From Haloarculaceae archaeon (lineage in GTDB: Archaea; Halobacteriota; Halobacteria; Halobacteriales; Haloarculaceae), in contig JAHENO010000097.1 in NCBI GenBank assembly GCA_018609945.1, positions 1-11,130 of the forward strand: a stretch of DNA of 11,130 nucleotides. Direction: 5' to 3'. This document shows positions 1-5,990 of the stretch, one piece after another; the first letter of the stretch is position 1; the number at the start of each line of letters is the position of its first letter. The notes beneath the pieces were generated by a model, which was given only the letters and a program-made list of their open reading frames with translations, did no database searches and was not told the origin of the DNA. The translations under genes and the position numbers were made by a program.

Positions 1-15
1 ACCATCCCGGAAAAG

Positions 16-21
16 AATAAA
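16..21 (+). promoter_or_regulatory. Probable TATA box of the M50 protease gene
   Basis: An A-rich element (AATAAA, inside the longer run AAAAGAATAAAG) is centred about 28 nt before the ATG at 46. This spacing fits a leaderless haloarchaeal promoter in which transcription starts at or next to the start codon. Confidence 0.55.
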
Positions 22-34
22 GGGCCCAGCCCTT
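20..34. repeat. Short inverted repeat between TATA box and start of the M50 gene
   Basis: AAGGGC, a 3-nt spacer (CCA) and GCCCTT form a perfect 6-bp inverted repeat. It starts on the TATA-like element and ends 11 nt before the ATG. It could be an operator for a repressor, or the tail of a terminator for a gene ending left of the window. A 6-bp palindrome can also arise by chance in such GC-rich DNA. Confidence 0.4.
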
Positions 35-45
35 AGCTACTCCCG

Positions 46-1149
46 ATGGCTACCCCGGCAGTACCGGCCGACGTGCCCGACCCCGAGGCGCTCTCCGAGG
101 CGTTCCACGTCTACGAGGTCGAAGTGACCGACGAGGGGGTGCGCTACTACGGCGAACCCCTGACGGTCCGGGACGAAGTCGTCAAGCGGCTCGCCCCCAC
201 CTTCCGGCAGGCGGGCTACCGGGTGCGGATGAACTACGAGACCGGCGAGTTCGTCCTCGTGGCGACCGAGCGCTCGACCTCCATCGACGGCGTCCCCTGG
301 CTGAACCTCCTGCTGTTCGTGGTGACGGCCGGGACGACGCTGTTTGCCGGCGCGCAGTGGTACGGCCTCCCCGTCAGGGAGAACCCCCTGCTCCTGGTGC
401 AGGCCTGGCCCTTTGCCGTGTCCGTGCTGGGCGTGCTCGCGGTCCACGAACTCGGCCACTACGCGCTCTCGCGACACCACGAGGTCCAGGCGACGCTGCC
501 CTACTTCATCCCTATCCCGAACGTCCTCGGGACGCTGGGCGCGGTCATCCGGATGAAGGACAACATCCCCAGCCGCGAGGCGCTGTTCGACATCGGCGTC
601 GCTGGCCCGCTCGCCGGCATCGCCGCGACGGTGGTCGTGACGGCGGTCGGCGTCTCGCTCGATCCCATCCGGGTCACCGAGGCGTCGCTCGTGACCGACC
701 TCGAACTCGGGTTCCCCCTGTTGATACAGGGGATCGCCGCGCTCGTGGGCGAACCGCTGCACTACAGCGAGCCGGGGCTGATGGTGAATCCGGTGCTGGT
801 CGGCGGCTGGGTCGGCGCGTTCGTCACGTTCCTGAACCTCCTTCCCGTGGGACAGCTCGACGGCGCACACGTCGCCCGGGCCGTCGTCGGCGACCACATC
901 GACGTCGTCCAGCGGGTCGTCCCCCTCGCCCTCTTCGGCCTCGCCGGCTACCTCTACGCCTTCGCGGACGGCCGCGGCGCGTTCCTGTGGCTGATCTGGG
1001 GCTTCCTGTCGCTCGTGTTCGGCTTCGCCGGGAACGCGACGACCGTCGACGAGTCCCCCGTCGGCCGGAAGCGCCAGGCCGTCGCCGTCCTCACGCTCCT
1101 CGTGGGGGCGCTCTGTTTCGTGCCCGTGCCCATCGCCCTGACCGGCTAG
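46..1149 (+). CDS. Site-2 protease family (M50) intramembrane metalloprotease
   Basis: This 367-residue protein is a predicted zinc metalloprotease that cuts substrates within or next to the membrane. The zinc motif HELGH is at residues 134-138, with H134, E135 and H138 in a hydrophobic segment. The third ligand is probably D272 in LLPVGQLDGAH (about 265-275), the usual second M50 motif. A soluble N-terminal domain of about 80 residues comes first, followed by six or seven hydrophobic segments. The N-domain and the PYFIPIPN...LGTLGAVIRMK stretch resemble the archaeal and chloroplast EGY-type branch of S2P proteins. The start at 46 is supported by the TATA-like element 28 nt upstream. The gene lies 56 nt before the CoA transferase gene, which has its own promoter signal. 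The substrate is unknown and no anti-sigma-like or regulator gene lies nearby. Family assignment is firm; the biological role is not. Confidence 0.93.
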   Translation: MATPAVPADVPDPEALSEAFHVYEVEVTDEGVRYYGEPLTVRDEVVKRLAPTFRQAGYRVRMNYETGEFVLVATERSTSIDGVPWLNLLLFVVTAGTTLFAGAQWYGLPVRENPLLLVQAWPFAVSVLGVLAVHELGHYALSRHHEVQATLPYFIPIPNVLGTLGAVIRMKDNIPSREALFDIGVAGPLAGIAATVVVTAVGVSLDPIRVTEASLVTDLELGFPLLIQGIAALVGEPLHYSEPGLMVNPVLVGGWVGAFVTFLNLLPVGQLDGAHVARAVVGDHIDVVQRVVPLALFGLAGYLYAFADGRGAFLWLIWGFLSLVFGFAGNATTVDESPVGRKRQAVAVLTLLVGALCFVPVPIALTG

Positions 1150-1176
1150 ATGGCCACCGTCGCCCGACCGCGAACG

Positions 1177-1182
1177 CTTAAG
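1177..1182 (+). promoter_or_regulatory. Probable TATA box of the CaiB/BaiF gene
   Basis: CTTAAG is centred about 27 nt before the ATG at 1206, the spacing expected for a leaderless haloarchaeal transcript. It implies that this gene is transcribed separately from the M50 gene ending at 1149. Confidence 0.6.
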
Positions 1183-1205
1183 TCACGGACGCGACTGGTG
1201 CGTGC

Positions 1206-2471
1206 ATGGACCTGAGTGCGGTTCGTGTTCTCGATCTGACACAGCTGCTACCCGGCCCGTACGCGACGCAGTTGCTCCGGGACGTGGGTGCCGAGGTCGT
1301 GAAAGTCGAACGACCTGACGGCGGCGACCCCGGCCGGGCGTTCGGTGCGGCCGACGGGGAGAGCGACGGCACCGCGGCGGCCGGGAACACCGAGACGGTC
1401 ACGTACGAGTCCTCGCCGCTGTTCGACGTCGTCAACCGCGGCAAGCGAAGCGTGACGCTCGACCTGTCGAGTGACGACGGGCGGGAGGCGTTTCTCGACC
1501 TCGCCCGAGACGCCGACGTCGTCGTCGAGCAGTTCCGGCCCGGCGTCGTCGACCGCCTGGGCATCGGTTACGAAGACGTCCGCGCCGTCTGCGACGACGT
1601 GGTCTACTGCTCCCTGTCGGCGTACGGCCAGACGGGCCCCGAGAGCGGGCGCGTCGGCCACGACCTCAACTGCGCGGGCGTTGCCGGAGTGGTCGACATG
1701 ACCCGGCCGGACCCCGGGGCCGACCCCGTCCTCCCCGGGTTCCCGGTCGCCGACATGGCCGGCGGACTGTTCGCTGCCCTCTCGGTCGTGAGCGCCCTGC
1801 TGAGCCGGGAACTCGGCGGCGAAAGCGACGGCGAGAACGGCAACAGCAGCGCCGGCCGGGCGGAGGGCGAGTACCTCGACGTCTCGATGACCGACGCCGT
1901 CGTCTCGCTGTCACAGATCGTCGCCGGCCCCGCTATGGCCGGCCGCGACCAGCGCCCGGGCGAGACGGCGCTCACGGGCGCCTATCCCTGCTACGACGTC
2001 TACGAGTGTGCCGACGGACGGTACGTGACACTCGCTGCCCTCGAAGAGCGCTTCTGGGAGGGCTTTTGCCGCGCGGTCGACCGGCCCGACCTCGCGGAGG
2101 CACACATGGCCGCGGACGCGGCGACCCGGGAACGCGTCCGGGAAGAACTGGCCGCTCTCTTCCGCGACCAGTCCCGCGGGGCGTGGCTCGAGCAACTCGG
2201 TGACGTGGACGCGATGGTCGCGCCGGTCTACTCCGTCACCGAGGCGTTCGACGACCCGCATCTCGAGACGCGGGGCGTCATCCAGGACGTCGACGGACTG
2301 CTCCGGCGTGCCGCCTTCCCCGTCGAGGGCAGCGACGGGCCGGCACGGACGACCGACCCCGCGCCCGCGCTGGGGGAACACACCGCCGAGGTACTGGGCG
2401 AGGCGGGCTACACCGGCGAGGAAATCGCCGCCCTGCGGGCAGAGGGTGTGGTGTCGATACCCGGGGAGTGA
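1206..2471 (+). CDS. CaiB/BaiF-family CoA transferase, racemase-like
   Basis: This 421-residue protein belongs to the family III (CaiB/BaiF) fold, which moves CoA between acyl groups or racemises 2-methylacyl-CoA. Family marks are the N-terminal VLDLTQLLPGPYATQLLRD (residues 8-26), GAEVVKVERPDGGDP (28-42), VNRGKRSVTLDL (76-87) and YCSLSAYGQTGP (134-145). The segment RVGHDLN (149-155) followed by the VADMAGG stretch (181-187) looks more like alpha-methylacyl-CoA racemase than formyl-CoA transferase. By that comparison H152 and D183 would match the catalytic His/Asp pair of mycobacterial MCR. Two Gly/Ser/Asp/Glu-rich stretches (about 47-66 and 217-234) look like loop insertions, possibly halophilic surface adaptation. 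The start has a well-placed TATA box. No acyl-CoA metabolism genes are adjacent, so the substrate cannot be named. A true CoA transferase remains possible. Confidence 0.88.
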   Translation: MDLSAVRVLDLTQLLPGPYATQLLRDVGAEVVKVERPDGGDPGRAFGAADGESDGTAAAGNTETVTYESSPLFDVVNRGKRSVTLDLSSDDGREAFLDLARDADVVVEQFRPGVVDRLGIGYEDVRAVCDDVVYCSLSAYGQTGPESGRVGHDLNCAGVAGVVDMTRPDPGADPVLPGFPVADMAGGLFAALSVVSALLSRELGGESDGENGNSSAGRAEGEYLDVSMTDAVVSLSQIVAGPAMAGRDQRPGETALTGAYPCYDVYECADGRYVTLAALEERFWEGFCRAVDRPDLAEAHMAADAATRERVREELAALFRDQSRGAWLEQLGDVDAMVAPVYSVTEAFDDPHLETRGVIQDVDGLLRRAAFPVEGSDGPARTTDPAPALGEHTAEVLGEAGYTGEEIAALRAEGVVSIPGE

Positions 2472-2529
2472 ACCGACACCTCGGGGATGCCGTCCAGCGA
2501 GGGTCGTGGTACCCCGACTCGCGGAAGGG

Positions 2530-2535
2530 TTATCC
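2530..2535 (+). promoter_or_regulatory. Probable TATA box of the cold-shock gene
   Basis: TTATCC, in the context AGGGTTATCCC, is centred about 29 nt before the ATG at 2562. It supports that ATG over an in-frame ATG at 2487, which would lie upstream of the promoter element. Confidence 0.5.
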
Positions 2536-2561
2536 CTCGCGGGGGACTCTCTCTGGTCGTA

Positions 2562-2768
2562 ATGGCAAACGGTAAGGTTGACTTCTTCAACGACACAGGC
2601 GGTTACGGCTTCATTTCGACTGACGACGACGGCGTAGACGACGACGAGGACGTCTTCTTCCACATGGAGGACGTCGGCGGTCCTGACCTCGAAGAGGGCC
2701 AGGAAGTCGAGTTCGACATCGAATCGTCCCCCAAGGGACCGCGCGCGACGAACCTGGTTCGCAAATAA
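2562..2768 (+). CDS. cspA: Cold-shock domain protein (CspA family)
   Basis: This 68-residue single cold-shock-domain protein is a predicted small OB-fold binder of single-stranded RNA or DNA, acting in the cytoplasm as an RNA chaperone. RNP1 is seen in GGYGFIS (about residues 13-19) and RNP2 in DVFFHM (about 30-35). The C-terminal KGPRATNLVRK also fits the family. The length is typical. The loop between RNP1 and RNP2 is very acidic (about TDDDGVDDDED), an expansion relative to bacterial CspA that fits a salt-in cytoplasm. The reading frame is open upstream to an ATG at 2487, but those 25 residues are unlike the family and would precede the TATA element, so the ATG at 2562 is preferred. A stem-loop follows the stop codon. 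The gene converges on the CxxC-rich gene. Whether it is cold-induced cannot be told from the sequence. Confidence 0.95.
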   Translation: MANGKVDFFNDTGGYGFISTDDDGVDDDEDVFFHMEDVGGPDLEEGQEVEFDIESSPKGPRATNLVRK

Positions 2769-2773
2769 TAACG

Positions 2774-2801
2774 ACTGTCACCCGTCGCTGACGGCGACAG
2801 T
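2774..2801 (+). terminator. Stem-loop just after the cold-shock gene
   Basis: ACTGTC (2774-2779) pairs with GACAGT (2796-2801). Inside it CCGTC (2782-2786) pairs with GACGG (2790-2794) around a 3-nt loop, with a small internal bulge. The stem begins 5 nt after the cold-shock stop codon. It could protect the mRNA 3' end or help end transcription. A pyrimidine-rich stretch with short T runs follows, but there is no long T tract. Confidence 0.5.
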
Positions 2802-2878
2802 GACATTCCGTTCTTCCGACTATCACACCCGTAGCGTCTGCGTCAGTCAAACCGGTCCCTATCGGGAGCGACACCAGC

Positions 2879-2885
2879 AAAAAAA
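2879..2885 (-). terminator. Oligo-T terminator of the CxxC-rich gene
   Basis: Seven consecutive A on the plus strand read as seven T on the minus strand, 23-29 nt past the stop of the minus-strand gene ending at 2908. Oligo-T tracts are the main intrinsic termination signal in archaea, and a T7 run stands out in this GC-rich window. Confidence 0.55.
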
Positions 2886-2907
2886 TGACCGGATATCCGA
2901 AGTGCGT

Positions 2908-3174
2908 TCAGTGCGAGACGGAACGCGTCCACCCGGGATCGGTCCCGGTGCGGGCGATGAGGTCCGACCGACACGCCGGGCAAAACTCCGGCGTGACGGA
3001 TTCGCTCCGGGGGACGTACACCCCGCCGCCGCAGACGACGCACGCGTCCGCGACGACGGTCGCACAGTCGGTGCAAACGTTGAAGTCGTCAACCGTGAGG
3101 TCGCGCAGGGGTTCGAGTTGTTTATCCAGGAGATACTCGTCGATGGCCGCCTGACAGCTGTGGCACGGTTTCAT
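2908..3174 (-). CDS. Small CxxC-rich, probably zinc-binding protein
   Basis: This 88-residue protein has exactly eight cysteines in four CxxC pairs: C4/C7, C34/C37, C45/C48 and C65/C68. The arrangement suggests two zinc-ribbon or rubredoxin-like knuckles, probably holding two zinc ions. A short acidic, helix-prone stretch (about residues 8-31) separates the first pair from the rest. The last 20 residues lack cysteine. I cannot name a function. Similar small zinc-finger proteins are common and poorly studied in haloarchaea, with DNA, RNA or protein binding possible. The start has a TATA-like TATTTAG 32-38 nt upstream, which gives a leader of a few nt, and a T7 tract follows the stop. It is therefore probably a single-gene transcript. 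The regular CxxC spacing and the flanking signals argue for a real gene, not a chance frame. Confidence 0.82.
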   Translation of the reverse strand: MKPCHSCQAAIDEYLLDKQLEPLRDLTVDDFNVCTDCATVVADACVVCGGGVYVPRSESVTPEFCPACRSDLIARTGTDPGWTRSVSH

Positions 3175-3205
3175 GACGATGCTTCTGAGACGACGTGACC
3201 GTCCC

Positions 3206-3212
3206 CTAAATA
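3206..3212 (-). promoter_or_regulatory. Probable TATA box of the CxxC-rich gene
   Basis: TATTTAG on the minus strand is centred about 35 nt before the ATG at 3174. It is the best TATA match in the window, and its distance predicts a 5' leader of roughly 5-10 nt instead of a strictly leaderless transcript. Confidence 0.6.
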
Positions 3213-3269
3213 CCTGTCTTCAGGAACTGAATGGAAACCGAGCAGCTGTGTCGCCGTTCCGGCAGGGGT

Positions 3270-4025
3270 CTACGGCGAGACGATTTCGATCTCGTGGCCG
3301 TCGCAGTCTTTCGTGAACGCGTAGCGGTTGTCGCAGCTCTCGGGGTCGCGGTAGTCCTCGGCGTCCCGCTCGACGAGCGTGTCCCAGAACGCCTGGAGGT
3401 CGTCGGTCCGGACGGCCATGTGACCCCAGGCGTCGCCCATCTCGTAGGAACGGCCGTCGTAGTTGTAGGTGAGTTCGACCGACATCGTCTCCGCGGGCGC
3501 GTCGGCGGGTTTCATGAAGTACAGCGCAAAGGAACTGTGTTCCGAGCGGCGGAACATCTCGTAGTCGAGCTTGCGCGCGTACCACCCGATGGCTTCGTCG
3601 GCGTCCTCGACGCGGATCATGGTGTGGTCGAGGCTCCACATCGCGCCGTGGTCGCGCTCGACGAGTTCGACCTCGTGGCCGTCCGGGTCCGTCACGAAGG
3701 CATACGAGCCGCCACAGGAGTCGGGGTCGCGGTAGTCCTCGACGCCCTCGGCCATCAGTTGCTCGTAGGCGTCGTAGACGTCGCGCACGCGGACGGCGAT
3801 GTGGCCCCAGGCGTCGCCGAACGTGTAGGAGCGGCCGTCGTGGTTGTACGTGAGTTCGAGCGCCGCGCCCGCGTCGTGGGCGTCGGGTGCCTGGAGGAAG
3901 ACGTTGGTGAAGGTGTCGGCCTCCCAGCGGCCGGTCTCCTCGTAGCCGAAGTGGGACTGGTACCACTCTATGGACTCCTCTAAGTCCTCGACGCGCATCA
4001 TCGTGTGATCGAGTGTGGCTGACAT
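3270..4025 (-). CDS. Two-domain VOC family protein, glyoxalase I-like
   Basis: This 251-residue protein is made of two homologous vicinal-oxygen-chelate domains (about 1-125 and 128-251). Each resembles bacterial GloA, with the series HTM(M/I)RV, (L/V)ELTYN, WGH(I/M)AVR and DGHE(V/I)E. By alignment with E. coli GloA the metal ligands would be H7, E57, H75 and E120 in domain 1 and H134, E184, H202 and E247 in domain 2, so all eight are present. The expected reaction is isomerisation of a methylglyoxal-thiol hemithioacetal. Haloarchaea generally lack glutathione and use gamma-glutamylcysteine, so the thiol partner may differ. The tandem form would provide in one chain the interface that GloA builds by dimerising. 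A weak TATA-like CTTTTC lies about 29 nt before the ATG. The small membrane-protein gene ends 54 nt upstream, so some read-through is possible. Another VOC activity cannot be excluded. Confidence 0.88.
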   Translation of the reverse strand: MSATLDHTMMRVEDLEESIEWYQSHFGYEETGRWEADTFTNVFLQAPDAHDAGAALELTYNHDGRSYTFGDAWGHIAVRVRDVYDAYEQLMAEGVEDYRDPDSCGGSYAFVTDPDGHEVELVERDHGAMWSLDHTMIRVEDADEAIGWYARKLDYEMFRRSEHSSFALYFMKPADAPAETMSVELTYNYDGRSYEMGDAWGHMAVRTDDLQAFWDTLVERDAEDYRDPESCDNRYAFTKDCDGHEIEIVSP

Positions 4026-4051
4026 ACAGTCGGTTACAGGAATGGACGGGC

Positions 4052-4057
4052 GAAAAG
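4052..4057 (-). promoter_or_regulatory. Possible TATA box of the VOC gene
   Basis: CTTTTC on the minus strand is centred about 29 nt before the ATG at 4025. It is a weak match, but correctly placed and the only T-rich stretch in this short gap. Confidence 0.4.
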
Positions 4058-4079
4058 GGTGGCGTTCGGACCCGCGGGG

Positions 4080-4505
4080 TCAGGCGAGGAATTGCCGCAG
4101 GGTTTCCCGGTCGAACCACCAGACGACGGCCCAGCAGACCACCGCCCCGACCGGGACGGCGAGGGTGTCCAGCCGCCGCGAGAACCCCCACGCGAACGAG
4201 ACCTGCGTGAGTCCGACGACCACGAGCAGGAGTGCCGTCACGCGCCTGTCCTCGCGACCGAGCACCCGCCCCGAGACGGCACTCCCCAGCGCCACGGCAT
4301 AGAGTACGACGCCGACGGGCCAAGCGATCAGGAACTCCGGCAGGCCGCGCGTGTAGACGAACGTGTACCTCAGCAGGTCCGTGACGTACAGCGGCGCGGG
4401 GTCGACGAGACCGAACGAGAACACGAGTGTGAGTTCACCGCCGGCGAAGACCAGCGACCACGGGACGAAACCGACCCCGACGATAGCGGCGACTCTGGCG
4501 TTCAT
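4080..4505 (-). CDS. Small haloarchaeal integral membrane protein (TIGR04206-like)
   Basis: This 141-residue protein has about four or five hydrophobic segments (roughly 5-34, 58-79, 89-108 and 113-131), separated by short Arg/Asp loops such as GREDRR (83-88) and the FSRRLD stretch (108-113). It resembles the haloarchaeal family I recall as TIGR04206; that name is from memory. No catalytic motif is visible and the function is unknown. The ATG at 4505 lies 11 nt past the stop of the DRG GTPase gene, so the two are probably co-transcribed. A GTG at 4520 would add five residues and overlap the GTPase stop as GTGA, the classical coupled arrangement. I keep the ATG but the GTG is credible. The frame stays open far upstream through the GTPase gene, but that Arg-rich translation is an antisense-like shadow and not part of this protein. 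Confidence 0.82.
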   Translation of the reverse strand: MNARVAAIVGVGFVPWSLVFAGGELTLVFSFGLVDPAPLYVTDLLRYTFVYTRGLPEFLIAWPVGVVLYAVALGSAVSGRVLGREDRRVTALLLVVVGLTQVSFAWGFSRRLDTLAVPVGAVVCWAVVWWFDRETLRQFLA

Positions 4506-4516
4506 ATTTACGAGAG

Positions 4517-5629
4517 TCACTTCCGGGCGACGATGCGGAGGACGTCCTCGTCTTCGAGTTCGTGGTCGCGCCCGACCTGCTGGTCGTCGTGTTTGGCGCT
4601 GGGGCCGGTCACGCGGGCAAAGCGGAACCGCTCGTCGAAGCTGCCGCCGAGTTTCTCGCAGGCGTCGTCGACGGTGTCGCCCGCCCGGAGAATCAGGGGC
4701 TCCTCGCGGTCGACGCCCCGGCCCGGCTTGTCCATGTAGACCCGGATGAGGCCGAGTTCGTCCCAGAGGCGCTCGCGCAACGCGTCGAGGCCCTTGTCTT
4801 TCTCGGCACTGATGAACACCGCCTCCTCGGGATCGATGCCGTGTTCGCGGAGGTTTTCCTCGACGGTCGGGAGGTAGTCGCGGTCGATGAGGTCGACCTT
4901 GTTGACGACGACCAGCGAGGGCAGATAGACGCGGTTGTCGACGACGCCGTCCACGAGGCGGTCGATGTCGACCTGTTCGCCGACGGTCACGTCGGCGTTG
5001 GTGTAGCCCCGTTCGCGGAGCACCTCCGCGACGGTCTCCTCGTCGAGGTCGAGGTCGACGCTCGACGTGACGGAGATGCCGTCCTTGCCTTTCTTGCGGA
5101 CGCTCACGCGCGGGGGCTCGGTGTCGAGGCGGATGCCGTTCGCGTAGAGTTCCTCGGAGAGGCGCTCGTAGTGGTCGATCTCGAACACCGACAGCAGGAA
5201 GACGACGATGTCGGCCGTCCGGACGACCGACAGCACCGCCTGGCCGCCGCCGCGGCCGTCGGCAGCCCCCTCGATGAGTCCAGGGACGTCGAGCAGCTGG
5301 ATGTTCGCGCCGCGGTACTTGAGCATCCCCGGGTTGACGTCCAGCGTCGTGAAGTCGTACGAGCCGGTCTCGCTGTCGGCGTTGGTGAGCGCGTTCAAAA
5401 GCGTCGATTTGCCGACGCTCGGGAACCCCACGAGTGCGACCGTCGCGTCGCCGTGTTTCTCGACGGCGTATCCGGGACCGCTCCCCGAGGAGGACTGCTT
5501 CTGCTCGAGTTCCTCCTTCTTCTCGGCGAGTTTGGCCTTCAGTCGGCCGATGTGGGCCTCGGTCGACTTGTTGTAGGGAGTCTCGGCGATTTCCTCCTCG
5601 ATCTCCCGGATCTCCTCTTCGAGCCCCAT
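4517..5629 (-). CDS. drg: DRG/OBG-family GTPase with TGS domain
   Basis: This 370-residue protein is the archaeal counterpart of eukaryotic DRG, a translation-associated GTPase. A helical Lys/Glu-rich N-terminus (about 1-45) precedes the G domain: G1 GFPSVGKS (68-75), the G2 region with T94/T95, G3 DVPG (114-117), G4 NKVD (243-246) and G5 SAEK (274-277). The stretch between G3 and G4 (about 165-235) carries the inserted domain typical of DRG. The C-terminal TGS domain runs from about 293 to 370. The motif set is complete and the length is normal. A GTG directly before the ATG could add one residue; the ATG at 5629 gives the family-like start MGLEEEIREIE. A TAAT-containing element lies about 29 nt upstream. 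The small membrane-protein gene follows almost directly. Binding to ribosomes or polysomes is known for eukaryotic DRGs and is inferred here. Confidence 0.96.
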   Translation of the reverse strand: MGLEEEIREIEEEIAETPYNKSTEAHIGRLKAKLAEKKEELEQKQSSSGSGPGYAVEKHGDATVALVGFPSVGKSTLLNALTNADSETGSYDFTTLDVNPGMLKYRGANIQLLDVPGLIEGAADGRGGGQAVLSVVRTADIVVFLLSVFEIDHYERLSEELYANGIRLDTEPPRVSVRKKGKDGISVTSSVDLDLDEETVAEVLRERGYTNADVTVGEQVDIDRLVDGVVDNRVYLPSLVVVNKVDLIDRDYLPTVEENLREHGIDPEEAVFISAEKDKGLDALRERLWDELGLIRVYMDKPGRGVDREEPLILRAGDTVDDACEKLGGSFDERFRFARVTGPSAKHDDQQVGRDHELEDEDVLRIVARK

Positions 5630-5653
5630 CACCGGAGTGTCGGCCGTCCGGCA

Positions 5654-5662
5654 CCATTAGGG
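5654..5662 (-). promoter_or_regulatory. Possible TATA element of the drg gene
   Basis: CCCTAATGG on the minus strand is centred about 29 nt before the ATG at 5629, in the 124-nt divergent gap shared with the small gene at 5754. The core TAAT is short, so this is a weak call. Confidence 0.4.
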
Positions 5663-5724
5663 CTTTCGTCCACGGCCGACGGGACCGGCGTGTCGCCCGC
5701 GGTGACCGTTCCAATCCGACACAC

Positions 5725-5730
5725 TAATAC
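5725..5730 (+). promoter_or_regulatory. Probable TATA box of the 66-residue gene
   Basis: TAATAC is centred 26-27 nt before the ATG at 5754, the usual spacing for a leaderless haloarchaeal transcript. Confidence 0.6.
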
Positions 5731-5753
5731 AGCGAGCCCGGAAATGAAGAATC

Positions 5754-5954
5754 ATGGCAGATGTGGCCCGCCTGCGTGACAGCACGCAGATCCTCCTGCC
5801 AGTCGGTGCCCTCGAAGGCATCCGCGGCGACCTCGAGGAGCAGTTCGTCGTGACGGTCTGCCGGGAGGACGAGCGGGTCCGCATCATCGGCAGCCCCGTC
5901 GAGATCAAGGGCGCAAGCGAGTTTCTCGCCCGCAACGGCATCGCAGTCGCTTAG
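5754..5954 (+). CDS. Conserved small haloarchaeal protein (VNG_1110C-like)
   Basis: This 66-residue acidic soluble protein has no cysteine pair or catalytic motif. It begins MADVARLRDSTQILLP and its second half contains RIIGSPVEIKGASEFLARNGI. It matches my memory of a haloarchaeal family named after VNG_1110C of Halobacterium, which I cannot verify here. Secondary structure by eye is strand (11-16), helix (17-28), strands (31-36 and 41-46) and helix (49-61). The I-G-S-P turn followed by a helix vaguely recalls KH-type nucleic-acid-binding folds, but this is speculation. Support for a real gene is the well-placed TATA box, the composition and the hairpin after the stop. It lies divergent from drg and convergent with thiL, so it is probably a monocistronic transcript. 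Its function is unknown. Confidence 0.8.
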   Translation: MADVARLRDSTQILLPVGALEGIRGDLEEQFVVTVCREDERVRIIGSPVEIKGASEFLARNGIAVA

Positions 5955-5974
5955 TCCTGTCACCGTCCTGTCCC

Positions 5975-5990
5975 GAGTGTCGGTACACTC
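5975..5990. terminator. Perfect hairpin between convergent genes
   Basis: GAGTGT (5975-5980), a CGGT loop and ACACTC (5985-5990) form a perfect 6-bp stem. It fills much of the 35-nt gap between the stop of the 66-residue gene (5954) and the stop of thiL (5990-5992), sharing one base with the latter. Its symmetry and place suggest a two-way 3'-end signal. No T tract follows on either strand. Confidence 0.5.

Noticed and set aside
37..897. 286-codon minus-strand open frame opposite the M50 protease
   Set aside because: His/Asp/Arg-rich composition typical of an antisense shadow of a high-GC gene; the plus strand has the zinc motif and membrane segments.
2802..2878. Possible small RNA gene in the gap after the cold-shock gene
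   Set aside because: Apart from the stem-loop and the T7 tract I see no promoter or extended pairing, so there is no support for a separate RNA.
3213..3224. Short palindrome CCTG-TCTT-CAGG next to the TATA box of the CxxC-rich gene
   Set aside because: Only 4-bp arms; expected often by chance, so not listed as an operator.
3231..3983. 250-codon plus-strand open frame opposite the VOC gene
   Set aside because: Val/Gly/Asp-rich translation without motifs; the minus strand shows two glyoxalase domains with all ligands.
4506..5714. Long minus-strand open frame extending the small membrane-protein gene upstream to 5714
   Set aside because: Its translation is very rich in Arg, Pro and Gly and lies over the DRG GTPase gene in another frame. 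It is a GC-rich shadow; only the part from 4505 to 4080 looks like protein.
4562..5779. 405-codon plus-strand open frame opposite drg
   Set aside because: Its translation is a Val/Asp/Leu-rich shadow and would run into the real small gene at 5754 in a different frame.
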